Source of the DNA: Miscanthus floridulus
Lineage: Eukaryota; Streptophyta; Magnoliopsida; Poales; Poaceae
DNA length: 64,000 nt
Direction of reading: 5' to 3'
Assembly (NCBI RefSeq): GCF_019320115.1
Contig: NC_089586.1
Span: 2,504,804 to 2,568,803 of the forward strand
The notes below the pieces were generated by a model. That model made no database searches and was not told the origin of the DNA. It was given only the letters and a program-made list of their open reading frames with translations. Positions 10,941-23,689 of this stretch are shown here, in pieces; the first letter of the stretch is position 1; each line of letters opens with the position of its first letter. Made by a program: the position numbers and the translations under genes.

Positions 10941-12943
10941 TCATTCACTGTTTGATGGTACCCAAACTAGTTTGGGTCCTCTCAAGTTAGGTGCAACATA
11001 CTTAGGCATAGCTTTAGTATGAATAGCAGGATGTTTTGCAATTGCAACCAATGAGGTACCATTGCCATCCTTCCTAAGTATAGAATCATCATCAATTGAA
11101 ATGGGCTTAGAAGTGTTATCTAGGGGACATGAATTTGCCATGTGTCACATTTCCCAGCATGAGTAGCACTTTCTCTTTGATCGAGCCTTTTCTTCCTTGC
11201 TCATGTGGTGCTCCTCATTGCCTTGCCTCTCATGAGTTGCTTGAGCTTTCTTCTCAAGCTTGGTAGGACACCTCAAGGCAAAGTGTCTCGTATCTCCACA
11301 CATGCATAGACTTTCTTCTCATCTTCATTCTTGCTCATCATCTTGGCATCTTGAGTTTGCATTTGATGCCTTACTTTTCCACCCCTTCTTGTTTTCTTCT
11401 TCATCATCATCATCAAGTCACCACTATCTTTATGGTTGATCTTAATTTGCTCTTGGGGTGTCTTTTCTTACTCAACTTGTGGCTTTGGTTGAGGCTTTAC
11501 TTATTGCTTCACTAATTGCTTAGTTGGGCACATAGAGGTGAGATGACCCCATGTGTGGCACTTGAAGCACTTGACATGCCTTAGCCTCTCTTCTTCTTTC
11601 TTCAACTTGAGCTTTTTTTTCATTGGGGCAACTATTTGCAAGATGTCCCACTTCATGGCATTTGAAGCACATGAAATGAGAGAGCCTCTCCTTTTCTTGC
11701 TTCTTTATCTTTCTTTCTCTTTTTCTTTCGTCCATGGTCATGCTCTTCTTGTTGAGGCCGACGCCACACTTATCACCATAGCTTCTTTGAGTCTTCAACA
11801 TATGCTCAAAGGTGACTCTTGAGTTATAGCACCTCTCTAGCTTGTTGCTCAAATTCTTCACTTTATTTTTAAGCTCATTGTTCTCCTTCAAAAGGTTAGT
11901 CTCATAAGACATAGAAGTAGAACAAGCATCTATATGCAAAGAACATGGCATAGCTAATAAATCATCACAAGAGGTGGATACATGCTTCTTGCCTACATCA
12001 CAAGGGTTAGCAACAATATGTGATTGATCAATTGACCCATGTGATGAGCTCTCACTAGTTTTAATCTTTTCATTGGAAAGCTCTTTAGTGAGAAAAATAT
12101 GGTCTTGTATCAAGTTATCATGAGTAACACTAAGTTGCTCATGAGCCAATTTTAGCTCCTCATGTGAACAAGTAGTAACATAAAGTAGATGCTTTTGTTG
12201 TTCACATGTGTTCTTTAGAAAAAAGTTTTCATTTTTCAATTTCTCGGTTTTAGCCATCTCTTTTTCTAAAGCTTTGATCATGCAATCATATCTATCTAGA
12301 AGCTCCTCATATGAATCAAGATCAATCACATTTGCATTAGATACCTTAGTGTCACCTTGTGACATGAAGCAATGTGATGTAGTTAGAGAGCTTAAAGAAA
12401 CATAACTCTCATAGTCCGAGCATGATCCAACATCATCACCATCAATCTTGTCAAGTGATCTTGTGGTAGAATAATCATCATCATCACTTGACCATGAGGT
12501 GGAGCAATCTTCCACAATCACCAAATCATGGTCATGCTCAACACACTCATGCGCCTCCTTGGTCTCATCCTCATTGTCGAAAACCGTCCCATATTTCTCA
12601 TTGAGAAAACTCCAAATCTCATGGACGGTCTTCATGTCAATGATCTCTCCAAATATGCTATCATCCAAAGATCTATACATGATGTCAATAGCTTGGGTGT
12701 CAAGATCTAGGTATTTCTCTTGTGATTGAGTTAGATTATTTTCATCCAACACATGAGAAAAGCCTAAATCTACCACCCCCCACATTTGAGAGCAAATAAA
12801 CTTAAAATTGCATATCATCTAATTTTTCCACCGTACAAAGTGTGTGCCATTAAAAATATGTGGACAATCAATATCTAGTCCATAAGTCACCGTCCTCTCG
12901 GGTTGGTGAAGATCACAAATGAGAGATCTAGATCTGATACCAC
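10941..12943 (-). pseudogene. gag: Copia (SIRE-like) gag polyprotein, decayed
   Basis: The N-terminal part reads FNGTHFVRWKN, a TAG stop at 12819-12821, then MICNFKFICSQMW, where the family normally has an uninterrupted WKNWM. The long following frame (to about 11600) has a UBN2-type gag region (YRSLDDSIFGEI), a long coiled-coil, and the zinc knuckle CFKCHEVGHLANSC. A second knuckle, CFKCHTWGHLTSMC (11525-11570), lies in another frame, so an indel occurred in the 8-base A run near 11610-11620. A third knuckle near 11141-11175 has a TGA in it. The end, MPKYVAPNLRGPKLVWVP (to 10941), is the usual linker before pol. Gag would form the virus-like particle in the cytoplasm. Confidence 0.8.
12931..12942 (-). 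other. Primer binding site, initiator Met tRNA type
   Basis: The minus-strand sequence TGGTATCAGATC begins two bases after the LTR end CCCTACA. It differs from the standard TGGTATCAGAGC only near its end. Its position fixes the orientation of element A. Confidence 0.85.
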
Positions 12944-12944
12944 T

Positions 12945-15036
12945 TGTAGGGTCGAGATGGTGGACTAGAGAGGGTGAATAGTCCTTTCTAAAATTAATCA
13001 CGTCGGCTAACTAAAACAAATACAGAATTAAAACTACTGGTCTAGCTAAGACTATACCCCTCTATCTAAGTTCTCAAGCACCTTATAAAAAGATCCTAGT
13101 TAAGCAAAAAGGTGCCGGGCTAGCTAGAGCTCACCTAATAATTCTAGCTTTCAAGATCACACAAACCTATGCAACTAGTACTTCAAGCAACTGGGAGAGC
13201 TCCTATACAACTAGTGATGCAAAGCGCACAAAGCTGCTAAGCTCACTAGCAATGCTCAATAACAAGGCTACAGAAGCCAAATTAGAGAGCGCAAATTACT
13301 TAGCGACACAAACTAAGCAATGCAACTAACAAGGCTACTCAAGCCAAATTAGTTGCGCAAGGGTGCTACTTCTATGCTACACAAGCACTAGCAACCTACA
13401 CAAGATTACTAATTACAAGTGCAACTACACAAGCACAACGTATATGAAAGTAATTATAAGCTTGTGTAAAGGGATTGCAAACCAATAGGAAGACAAGAAT
13501 GACATAATGATTTTATCTTGAGGTTCACGTGCTTGCCAACACGCTAGTCCCTATTGTGTCGACCGCTCACTTGGTGGTTCGGCAGCTTCGGTGGCATCAC
13601 CCGCCAAGCCCACACGTCAGGCACCACAAGAACCTACCCCGAAAGTGAGGGTAGCTCAATGGCACGCTCAACTAGAGTTGCTCTTCACGATCCCCATAGG
13701 GTGAGCACAATCCCCCTCACAAATCCTCCTCTGGAGCACCGCACAATCTTCTCTCATGCTTCAACAGAGTCACACGCCACCAAGTCATCTAGGAGGTGAC
13801 AACCTCTAAGAGTAACAAGCACCACCAGCTTGCAACTCGATCACCTAGTGCCACTCGATGCAACCTCATGATGCAACATACTAGAATCACACTCACTCGC
13901 AATCGGATCACACTCTTGTAAGCACAAGTGAGTTAGTGGGCTCCTAAGCACACCTACACAAGCCACCAAGGCTTAAGGGTGCTTAGCAACCAGCCCAAGC
14001 CCGAGCTCCACCTCTATTTATAGCCCCCAAGCCAAATAGTGACATTGGAGCAAAGCTACACTTTTTTGTGAGGGAACCAGACATGGCAGTGCGGTAACCG
14101 AACATGGGGTGGCGGTGCCCCCCAACAGTTGAATCCAACAGCTAGTTTGACTAGCCATGGTCACCGGACAGGCAGTGGTGGAACCGGATAGGGGTGGCAA
14201 TGGCACCTCCCTAGGGGTGGCGGTGACCACTTAGGTCAACCCCCAAAACACCCCCTCTAGATAAAAAGGGTGGTGCACTAGGCATGGCACGATGGTGCCC
14301 ATGGCGGTGCCCCTCTTTCCTTTTCCTCCTCTCAGGAAAACACAATGGTGGCACCGGACAACATCCGGTGGTGCACCGTCATGCAGAGGGCGGTGCACAC
14401 CGCCACTGACGGTGCTAGCACCCAACACCCACTCCACAGCCTTGTCTAGCCGGGCACTGCCACAGGGGTGGTGGTGGTGCACTAGACAGGGTATGGTGGT
14501 GCCACCCAGGCAGCACCCCAAACCCGGTTTCGTCTCCTTTTCTTCACCTTTGCCAACACCTTTGCAAATGTGCCAACACCACCAAGTGTTCACCAACTTA
14601 TGCATGTGTGCTAGCGTTCACAAACATTTCCCAAAGGATTGGCACTCTTTTCACCATGCCACTCTTTTCATCAATCTTGACTTTACTTGCTCTTCACCGT
14701 TGCCTTCAACCATCGGCGCCAAGTCTTGCTCAAGCTTTACCGCCACACACGGTCCATCGCTCCACAGCCTCCAACTTGTCCTTCATGCTTGCAACTGGTC
14801 CATCAAGCCAAGTCTTGTCTTGATCTTCTCCACCTTAGTCACATGACTCAATGTCATGTCTCATATGCAATGAGCTCCTTCATCACATGTGTGAGCCTTG
14901 CAACATATCCAAGCCATTTCACCTTTATGGCATAGGTTACTCACATATGATGTACTTGTGGACTAATTACCTATGTATCTCACTCAAACACATATTAGTC
15001 CACCTAAGGTTATCACTCAATTACCAAAACCAAATA
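12945..15036 (-). repeat. 5' LTR of element A
   Basis: It aligns to 5997-7738. The inner end is CCCTACA on the minus strand; the outer end reads TATTTGG where the partner has TGTTTAG, so the canonical TG has mutated to TA. It contains GC-rich arrays with GGCGGTG and accggaca/aggtggcgg words at about 14080-14520. Confidence 0.82.
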
Positions 15037-15059
15037 ATGACTATTTAGTGGCCCCTTAT

Positions 15060-16740
15060 CCCAGGTGCTTCCGGTCGCCGATGCACATCTACAAGTATGA
15101 CGGTGAGACCAACCCAGACTATTGGCTTGAGGCATACCACCTCGCCATGAAGGTTGGGGGGTCAAACGATGACTTCACCATCTAGTACCTTCCTCTTCTT
15201 CTATCAAGCTCAACCAGAGCTTGGCTCAAGCAGCTCAAGCCTGGCAGCATCTGCTACTAGGGTGATATCCATTCGGTCTTCATCGGCCACTTCTAGGGTA
15301 CCTACACCCACCCGAAAATCTCCTAGGACCTCCGCAACTATAGGCAGAGGGCCAATGAGTCCCTCTAGGAGTACATTCAACACTTCTCCAAGAAAGCAAT
15401 GAACTTCCAAACATCACCGATGCCAACGTGATCAACACCTTCATCTGTGGCACGACCTACAAGGCGCTCGTCCACATGCTTGGCCATGAGACCCCGTGCA
15501 CGATGTGGGAGATCCTAGACATCACCACCTAGTACACCACCAGTGAGGAGGCTGTCTAGGCCAACTTCAATGAGAAAGCCAAGGCCGCCGGCCACCTCAG
15601 TGGAGGCAACAGCGCCGATGATCCCACCTCATCCCAGTGATTTCGTGATAGGCGGACATGGACAGGAAGCACTGTAGGGAGGAGATGGTCGCCGTGGCCG
15701 ACTGTACCACTAGACCTCAGCCCTAAGGTGGTGCGTTGCATGCCCATAACACTTCGAGAAGGTGGCTCAAGTCCTCCTACTAGTTTCATAGGGGGCAAGC
15801 GAAGCATCTACCTCAAGGACTATGCTACCATGAAGGGCTACATCTATAGCACCTCTGCCAATAGGGCAAGGCCCAGATGGCTTCCTCAAAGGCTAGTGAG
15901 CCAAACAGATGCCACTTAGGAGGAAGATAATGAGTTCCTCGAGGCTGAGCGCTACCTCATGATCTTCGGGGGCTCCTAGGCGTATGAATCCTACTGGCTG
16001 TGCACATCACCAAGCAAGAGTTGAACAACATCCACACCCTCGGTGGCCTGACATGACTCTAGTGGTCCTAGACGACCATCAACTTTGACCAACAAGATCA
16101 TCTCGATCGCGTCCCCATCTAGGGCGCTACCCGCTCGTGGTCAGCCTAATCATGGGCACCACACACCTCACCAAGGTGCTGATGGATAGGGGCAGTGACC
16201 TCAACATACTCTACGCTAGCACCCTCAATAGGATGGGCATCCCTTAGAGTAGCCTATGCCCTAGCAAGGCACCATTCTATGGGATTGTGCTGGGAAGGAA
16301 GCCATGCCTCTCGGGCACGTCTGGCTTAAGGTCACCTTCAGTCAGCCAAATAACTTCCATAAGGAGCCACTCACCTTTGAGGTCATTGACTTCCTTAGCA
16401 TCTACAATGCCCTCCTCGGGTCAATCATGCGCTTCACTAAGTCATGGCCACCCCCAACTACACCTGCCTAAAGCTCAAGATACTAGCCCCAAGGGGGTCA
16501 TCATCGTCGAGGGTAGCTTTGAGGAAGCATGCTACTAAGAGCAAGACCGCGTCGCCCAAGCAGCCACACTCGTCACCCCCCCTGTGCTCCCGTAGCTCAG
16601 GCCATGACACAAAAGAGGGCACTAGCGAAGGAAGCAACCAAGGCAGCGGTGGTGCTCATCCGACCAAGCATCGGCGAGGCACCCAAGGCTTCTGGCGGCA
16701 GCGGTGGCTTGGTTGGTCCCTCCATCTAGGCACTTGGCCC
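15060..16740 (+). pseudogene. gag-pro: Gypsy gag-protease remnant of element B
   Basis: The gag capsid start is clear: RCFRSPMHIYKYDGETNPDYW (split over two lines in most family members as YDGxTxPxxWL). It is followed by YLP, a GTY...RQRANESL stretch and EYIQHFSKKAMN, then DANVINTFICGTTYKALVHML in a shifted frame. A retropepsin follows at about 16170-16480, with LMDRGSDLNILYASTLNRMG, APFYGIVLGKEA and LTFEVIDF. The family norm is LMDGGSxLNILYA, so the Gly next to the catalytic Asp is Arg here. Many TAG stops and several frameshifts interrupt it. It is cut at 16750 by element C. Confidence 0.78.
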
Positions 16741-16750
16741 CCTAGAAGGG

Positions 16751-18504
16751 TGTTTACACTAAAATTTGGAAGAAGAGTCATAGAGACTCAAAAGTTCCCA
16801 AGATCATGTCATCAAGGAATCAATTGCGTGGCAGATCAAAACTAGTTGATAACGATAAAGGCTATGATTGGTGCCAGGATGAGGCATGTTGGACTCTACA
16901 AAAAGAGAAAAAAGAGTCCAAGTTATCTTAAATTAGGAATGTTTTCTCTAGGGTCAAAAATTGTGATGAGTCGTGCTTAGACAGGAGTCATGCGTAGGTC
17001 CTGGGTATAAATATCAAACCGCGACTATTGTAAAAGACACACAATCAATCCAATATACAAGTCATTTACTTTTTCGGCTCCGGTCACCCCTTAGGAGTAG
17101 GAGTATAGTAGATCTCAGCGAGTTCTTTAGCAAGTATGGCTGCATCGATCCAGTCGAACTCCACTGCTTGTTGTAAGTACCATCATGGCTTATACCTCTA
17201 TTCGTACGGCTGCATGATCCGATCAACCTCCACTGCTGACTCTGGTATAAGTTAGTTATGGATTCTTGCCTAGTTTCAAGTATGGCTGCATCGATCCGAT
17301 TGACCCCCCACTGCATGAACTAGATCAAGGTCAAGTTATCAGCTCTGTCTAAGGGTGGCGTTCCTTTGGATAGATTCATTAAGTTACCGATATTTCTTAT
17401 TGCTTCCATTATTTATTTAATTACAACAATATCATTTCGCCTCGATTGGGATTGATCTAGATCGGCCTTATATCCTTTTTAACCCATCGTTTGTTAATCT
17501 AAAACTGATCTAATATGTACTTTAAATGATGAGTTATGTTTTATCGGCTGTTTTACATTAATCTTGATCGTGCATAGCATGCGGTTAAGGGTGTTTGATC
17601 TTGAGTAGATCTATTGGTTAGCGAAAACTAGTTCCATGGCCCTGTTATCATGGCCTATGTGATTCTACCTCACACCCCACTGTTAGCACTGTGGAGTAGG
17701 GATTGTTATTGGGTAGATATATTCTTGATAGGGCATGACCTTAACTGTGCGCTATGCCTGAATCAGCTATTTTAGCCGATATCGAGCGCTTCTACGAACA
17801 GTTCACATCACGAGATCATTGAAGTAGCGATAGGTTGAAAGATGTGTTAGCCCCATGATCTTATTATTGTATTACGACCTGCTATGATTCTGCCTCATGC
17901 CCCACTGATATTAGTAATAAGTTAGGGTCATCGAGTCTATTGTTGTTTCTATGGCCTGCATGATTCTACCTCATGCCCCACTGGTCATAGCTGATAGATG
18001 AGATCTAATATGTTCATTAGATTTATTTCTATTAAATGGTTAGAATGATGATGAACTGTTTCTTTTATAAAGGAGTTCGGTTACTTGTAGTCATTGGCTT
18101 AGCATGAACTAATTACTGTTGTTATCTTTTTGCCAGTGACTAGTATTTGTTTAAACAACGACATTCATAATGATAACCGATTCTTCTTATAGAACCCCAT
18201 GAGCTTTAATCAATTTATTCTTATGAATATGCTGGAATCGGCTATTTAGTCAATCTCCTTTCATATCGTCTCTTAGAGCCGCACATTCGGGACTGTCTGG
18301 CAACACCAGCATGTTCCGCCCTTAATTACTAATAAGCTTTCTCTCCTTATTAATTGCAGGGTCAAATTGATGGGCATGTCTCAGGAGGAGTGTGTATGAT
18401 CGACCACCCTTGCACTGAAGCTAGGCGAATCTCCAGCTCCATCGAGCGGACCCTTCTGGCTTGCTACGTGTGTTCTCGGCATGGGACAAAATTCTGTGTC
18501 GACA
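16751..18504 (+). repeat. 5' LTR of element C
   Basis: It is 1754 bp, with TG...CA ends, and closely similar to 26039-27827 apart from small indels. A missing block near 16840 (present as GCTGATTCAGATGC... at 26131) accounts for most of the length difference. It contains three spaced copies of TGATTCTRCCTCAYRCCCCACTG (about 17655, 17887 and 17950). Confidence 0.93.
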
Positions 18505-18542
18505 CACATTTCTAGCACGTCCAGTGGGACCCCACAATCATC

Positions 18543-20060
18543 ATGGCGGTTCACAACAACAACGACATCCTTGTGCTACATTATGAAGATCTAGCTGATG
18601 GGGATATAGGTATCATCAGCAAAGCTACAGAAGAGTTTTAGAACAAGTGTTTGTTGTCATACACCAAAACACATGACAACACAATTATTCAGAAATTTCC
18701 ACTACCAAGAGTTCTATTGCATGGGCAGGCGAATAAAACTGAAGATGAAGACAGACATTTCTTTAAGGAAGTTGCTGACAAATCTATTCACGATGCCATA
18801 TCAAGCCATAATGAAGCTTTCGTGGACTTATTCCACAATGCCATGAGAGAGACGATTCATGGGTTTCCAGTTGGTTAAGGTGGGCCAGCTTATTACAACA
18901 TTCTAGATCCATCGACCTAAGGGACTAATCAAGTCGGTACCAGCCATCAAGAAGCAGCACCAACTGGTAGTGGTGATGTCCAGATAGTTCAGGGTTCATC
19001 TAAACAAACTCAAGGAACTACTACAAATCAGACATAGTATAATCCTAGACCATCAATACAGCATGTGCAACAGCCGGCGGGGCAAAGTCAGAACCAGGTG
19101 ATCAATTTTGGCACATCAGGCCACATACCATCATCAGCTCAAAAAATAGCACCATCAATTCAAAGGATCCATATAGATATAGATCCTTATATCTACAATC
19201 AGAGACTTCAAGCAGCGAGCCAGCAAAGGACCCAGCAGATTGAGATTCCATAAGGGTATCACTTTGGCACATATTATAACACCCTTCACATGATGCCAAA
19301 TCTAGGATATCAAGGCACAAATGATTTCAATCCATAGATGGGTCAGCAGGTGCAGAGGAATCCAAATCCACAAGCTAACGAATTATTGCTGAGGGTGACC
19401 AAGATGATGAAGAATCAGTTTGGTCTGAAGCCAAAAGGACTGACATGTTCGTACAAATGCCCATATCTAGAATGGTATGATTTGGTCGCCCTTCCCATAA
19501 ATTATAGGCTCCTAGAGTTTGCTAAGTTCACTGGCCAAGATAGTACAAGCATGATAGAACATGTCAGTCAGTATCTTACATAGCTGGGCAAGCATCAGTT
19601 GAGGATGCCCATCAAGTTTGTTTCTTCTCCTTGTCCTTATTAGGGACAGCCTTCACTTGGTTTTCATCACTACCAAGTCAATTCCATTTGCCAATTGGGC
19701 TGACCTAGAGAAGAAGTTTCATACATATTTTTACACTAGGACTAGAGAAAAGAAGATTACCGATCTGACAACTATAAGACAGAAGACTAATGAATCGGGC
19801 ACTGAATTTCTTCAGAGGTTCCGAGAAACCAGGAACTTGTGCTTCTCCTTAAATTTGGACTGATGATCAACTGGCTGCTTTAGCTGTTCAAGGAATGCTG
19901 CCAATATAGAAAGAAAAGCTGCTTGGGACAAGAATTTGACAACTTGGGACAATTGGCTCAACTAAGTGGCAGCGCTCAATAGCCAATTCTAGAGTATGCG
20001 CAGAGATACCCGATTCTAGAAGAGTACCATAGTAGCCTGAAGCTTATGATCCATACTCAG
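18543..20060 (+). pseudogene. gag: Gag of element C
   Basis: A single frame starts at ATG 18543 (MAVHNNNDILVLHYEDLADG) and continues to about 19620, interrupted by stops mostly where Gln would fit (EEF-stop-NK, NP-stop-MGQQ, YLT-stop-LGK). A Gln-rich linker is followed by the retrotransposon gag capsid: PYLEWYDLVALP, FAKFTGQDSTSMIEHVSQYL, then, after a frameshift near 19620, WADLEKKFHTYFYTRTREKK and GTEFLQRFRETRNLC. That order matches the retrotrans_gag domain of Ty3-gypsy elements. No zinc knuckle was identified with confidence. Confidence 0.82.
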
Positions 20061-22070
20061 TCGATGACGGCTATGAAGATGAAGAAGAAGAGGTTGCTGT
20101 AGTTGAATGGAATTGGGGCAAGAAAATAGTAATGGTGCCAAATCCTGGGAAAGAGGAGTCGAGGAGAGCTATGACTTTGATGTCACCAAATCAGATAAGC
20201 TCTTTGATTTCTTGCTTGAAAAAGGGTAGATCAAGTTGCCTGATGGTCATGTCATGTCCCCCCCTAATCAATTAAAGAATAAGAAGTTCTGTAAATTCCA
20301 TAATGCTACTTCTCATTCCACCAACAAATATAGAATTTTCTGGCAGTATATACAGAGGGCTATTCAGCAGGGGAAGCTCAAATTTGATATGCCTCAAAAA
20401 TAAAAGTTGATGATAATCCTTTCCTAGGAGACCAAAACATGGTTGATGCTGGGCTATTCAAAGGAAAAACTAAGGTCCTAACATCAACCAAATCAAAAGA
20501 AGCTGGAACAGTCGATCCCAAGATGTAAATATTGGCTGACGAATATAGAGAGATTAGAAGACGTCGTGTCGAGCAAAAGAGTCAATATGAGTAGGGGGAG
20601 ATGTCAAAAGTAGAGATGACAAAGCCACAGGTTACATCTCGGATTCTATTGAATAAGTGGCAGTGGTAGAAGGAAAAGGATTATCAGCATTGGTTAAAGG
20701 GATCAAGCATACCAGCATCAACTGAAAGAAGAGAGGTATGAAAGGAAACGAGCCGAATTACATTGGAATTTTCATTTCTTCAGACATTGCTGGAATGAAG
20801 GTTTGAAGTTGTCTACCAGACATGACTGTCCAGATTGCAGCAATCAGTATTGGGAGTTTAGGCAATCTCAAACCAACCGCCGGTCTATCCGTACTCAAGA
20901 TGCATATCATCATGATAACAAGGATCGGCGCTTAAAAATGGAAGTGTTCATAATCGGCTGGGAAAAAGAGTTGTTGACCAGGACTGGGCTGATTATGAAG
21001 GGGAAAGCAATGAAAGGAAATATGTTTGGTAGGAGGGCTAATGGTATCCAGGAGGTTTAACAAGAAGCCAGAAGAGAAGGGTGCAACGCCTAAGGAATAA
21101 AGAGATGGAATAGGCTCAGGCATCCGATAAACCTCAAGTATGGCGTACCAAGCAAACAACCGATAGAAAGCAACCATCGGCTAATATCCAAATTACTTTT
21201 CTATTGCCATCAGAATCCAGACCTCTGGCATATCAAGAAGTTTATTCTGATTTCGATGAATCGGAGTATGAGGAAATAGTTGCCAAGTTAACGGTTGTAC
21301 ATCAAGCAATATTTGACAAACCAGTCAAACATCGGCACTTAAAAGCTTTATATATGAAAGGTCTTGTTGATGGGAAGCTGATGAACAAGATGTTGGTGGA
21401 CGGAGGTGCTTCTGTTAATCTTATGCCTTACACCACTTTTTGTTAAGCTTGGCAAAGGACCAGAAGATCTAATGGAGACTAACATGATGCTTAAGGATTT
21501 CAGAGGTAATACATCTAAGACCCAGGGGGCAATAAACAGTCGAACTAACAATCGGAAGCAAGACTCTGCTCACCACATTCTTCGTCATCGATGGAAAAGG
21601 GTCATACAGTTTACTCCTCGGTCATGATTGGATTCATGCGAACTGCTATATACCATCAACCATGCATTAGTGTTTGATTCAATGGCATGGGGATGATGTC
21701 GAACTGGTTCACGCTGATGAGTCCGTGAGCATCGCAACAGCCGATCCAGTCTTTTGGGAACTAGGAGACTTTGAATGTTTTTCTGGCAAGTCATGGGAAG
21801 GAGGCTTCATTAAGATCAGCAATGAAAGCCAACAGCCGATGCAAGCGATAGCTCTGAGAGTTTGTTTAGTAGAAAAATCATGGCTTCACATCAGGCCATT
21901 GGATTAAGGAAAAAAAGCATTGAGTCCTAGAGATGAGTTTAGGCCGACATATGTGGATGCTGAGTCAAATTGTAAGTGCGATTCAGAGCTAATGGATTTC
22001 TTAAAGAAGTTTCTATTTCGCTTAATAGAATGCTTGACCTAGGTTGATTAACCATTTAACCTTTGATATG
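20061..22070 (+). pseudogene. pro: Protease region of element C
   Basis: After a degraded linker with KFCKFHNATSHSTNKYRIFW-like sequence (20285-20345, a gag/protease spacer with Cys/His residues), the retropepsin reads KMLVDGGASVNLMPYTTF (about 21388-21445), with the Asp-Gly-Gly active-site motif intact. It is followed in other frames by LGHDWIHANCYIPST and CLIQWHGDDVELVHADESV (about 21620-21730). The order matches the TAT-lineage family in grasses. It ends in DEFRPTYVDAE; reverse transcriptase, which should follow, is absent. Confidence 0.78.
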
Positions 22071-22329
22071 AAAAGTTCTGCGGGACGTTATCCTAACATC
22101 TGGTCAACATTTGATAGCCGATTCGTTCTCGGCTCTAATAGCCGGTACCAGGAAGGGTATCGCCTCTAGTTTCAAAAAATGAAAATCTTCAAAGACAATA
22201 AAAGCCGATATGATATGTATCGCCTATAGAGAAAAAAACAAAAAGAAAAAACAATCATACACAAGGGCATTGCATTGAGGCGCATTCATGAAAGAAAAGT
22301 CTTTGTTCATTGGTTCTCCTAAGTACAAT

Positions 22330-23167
22330 CTAGTCGAAGACTTTGTTCACCACATCCTGAGCGGATGTGATGTCCATGATGGCCTCCGCCGCTGCGGTGA
22401 AATCTTCTATCAAATCTTCATGTCCCTTAGGGCCATCTCCAATCGGGAAGCCAACCTTCATGGCATGGAGATCATGCCCGGTTTGGACCTACGCCACAGT
22501 TAGCACCACCGACATGCCATGACGAACGCCGTGAAGGGCAATCTCCTGGACGCGGGCCAGGATGTCTTGGAGACAAGCGTCAATGAGGGAACCCCTAACA
22601 TTAACGGCGTCTATGGCCACGTTTGCCACTAATTGGAGAGAATCCAATTGCACCATTTGAGCTAGCGATTGTAGAAGAATATCAAGATAAAGGCAATGTA
22701 AACCAGAATAGAAACATTCATGGAACTCATCTTACCTGCTACCGTGGCATCAGACTCAGCCAGCCATGCTCGAACGGCGCTAGCCTCCTCCTTAGCCACA
22801 TTAAGGGCCGCTTGGAACACCCCTAGATGAATCTCAAGCTGGCCGTTGTTCCAAATCACCTCGGAATAGCGGTCCTTGGCTGCCCTCCATTCTCATAAGA
22901 AGCACCGGGCATCATCGTCGTCATATGAGTTGGAAGAACCCGACAATGAAGCCAGCGCGGAGGATGCAACATCAGCGGGTTTGCCGGTTCTGGGGAAAGG
23001 ATGAAGGCTGTCATTCACAATGGACCTATAGGCGAGTCAGAACAGGTCATCGTCATGAATAGAGGTTGCCAATCTCACCTCATGCGTCGGAGACATTGGT
23101 TTATCAGCATGTCTTCTACTGGGATCCCCTCCGCCGCACGCTTACCTCGGTTATCTTCGCCGGCCAT
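22330..23167 (-). pseudogene. Antisense spliced gene, copy 1, in element C
   Basis: I reconstruct three exons. Exon 1 is 23167-23079 (starts MAGEDNRGKRAAEG), donor GTGAGA. Exon 2 is 22989-22736, acceptor CCCCAG, donor GTAAGA. Exon 3 is 22661-22330, acceptor CGCTAG, ending in TAG. Lengths of 89, 254 and 332 nt add to 675, exactly 225 codons, and both junction phases agree. The product would be a 224-residue, largely helical, partly acidic protein with DDDD after a Ser-rich linker. Two in-frame stops break it, TGA in exon 2 and TAG in exon 3. A degenerate TATA-like TCAAATACC lies 120 bp upstream (about 23288). I recognise no domain. TAT-lineage elements are known to carry antisense ORFs between pol and the 3' LTR. 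Confidence 0.72.
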
Positions 23168-23689
23168 GAGAGATGATTGGATCTACAGAAGAAAGGAAGA
23201 AAATTGCTATAGAGTTTTGGCAGGCAGAAGAGAGCGAAGGAACAAGTTGCGAATGGAGATGTGTTTGAGGCCAAAGCCCTCGGCCTGGTATTTGAAGGCA
23301 TGAAGTGAAGAGGCGGATGCCTCGGGACACGCAAAAGGCAACCACAATTAATAGAAGACGAAACACCACTTCACCAATGCCGAAGAGAATACAACGCTAG
23401 ATGACTAAGGATGAAAGATTGAAGGGCTCTCTTAATAAAGGCCATGTTTTTAGACCTAGATAGAATTAAAACCAAGAGTCTGGAATCGGCTATTTTTCAA
23501 AATCGGTTCTTCAGTCCGGAACAACGACATGATCTTCAAAAATGAAGAAGGGAGATGAGACTTTTGAGAAGGCTGGGGATGAATTACCCTTGATGACCAA
23601 GGGCAAAAGGGTTGGTAGAGTCGCCTTATGAACCCGTGTATTAGCCATAATACAGTCCCTCCTTGGGAAGTTCAAACCGATCGAGGTGC

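Larger units (their letters stand above)
5997..15036 (-). mobile_element. Element A: SIRE-like Ty1-copia LTR retrotransposon, gag only
   Basis: Two related LTRs in the same orientation flank 5.2 kb. On the minus strand the right LTR (12945-15036) is the 5' LTR, because it is followed at once by a primer binding site (12931-12942). The left LTR (5997-7738) is the 3' LTR, preceded by a purine-rich tract GAAAAGGGAGGGTCC (7740-7754). A gag gene with zinc knuckles lies just inside the 5' LTR. No protease, integrase or reverse transcriptase could be found in the remaining 3.2 kb, so the element is non-autonomous. The flanking 5-mers do not match (TCACG against ATGAC). The right flank is gypsy element B, while the left flank is not, so one boundary has probably been rearranged. 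Confidence 0.82.

Noticed and set aside
12931..12942. Possible tRNA-derived sequence
   Set aside because: Only the 12-base primer binding site is present; there is no cloverleaf around it.
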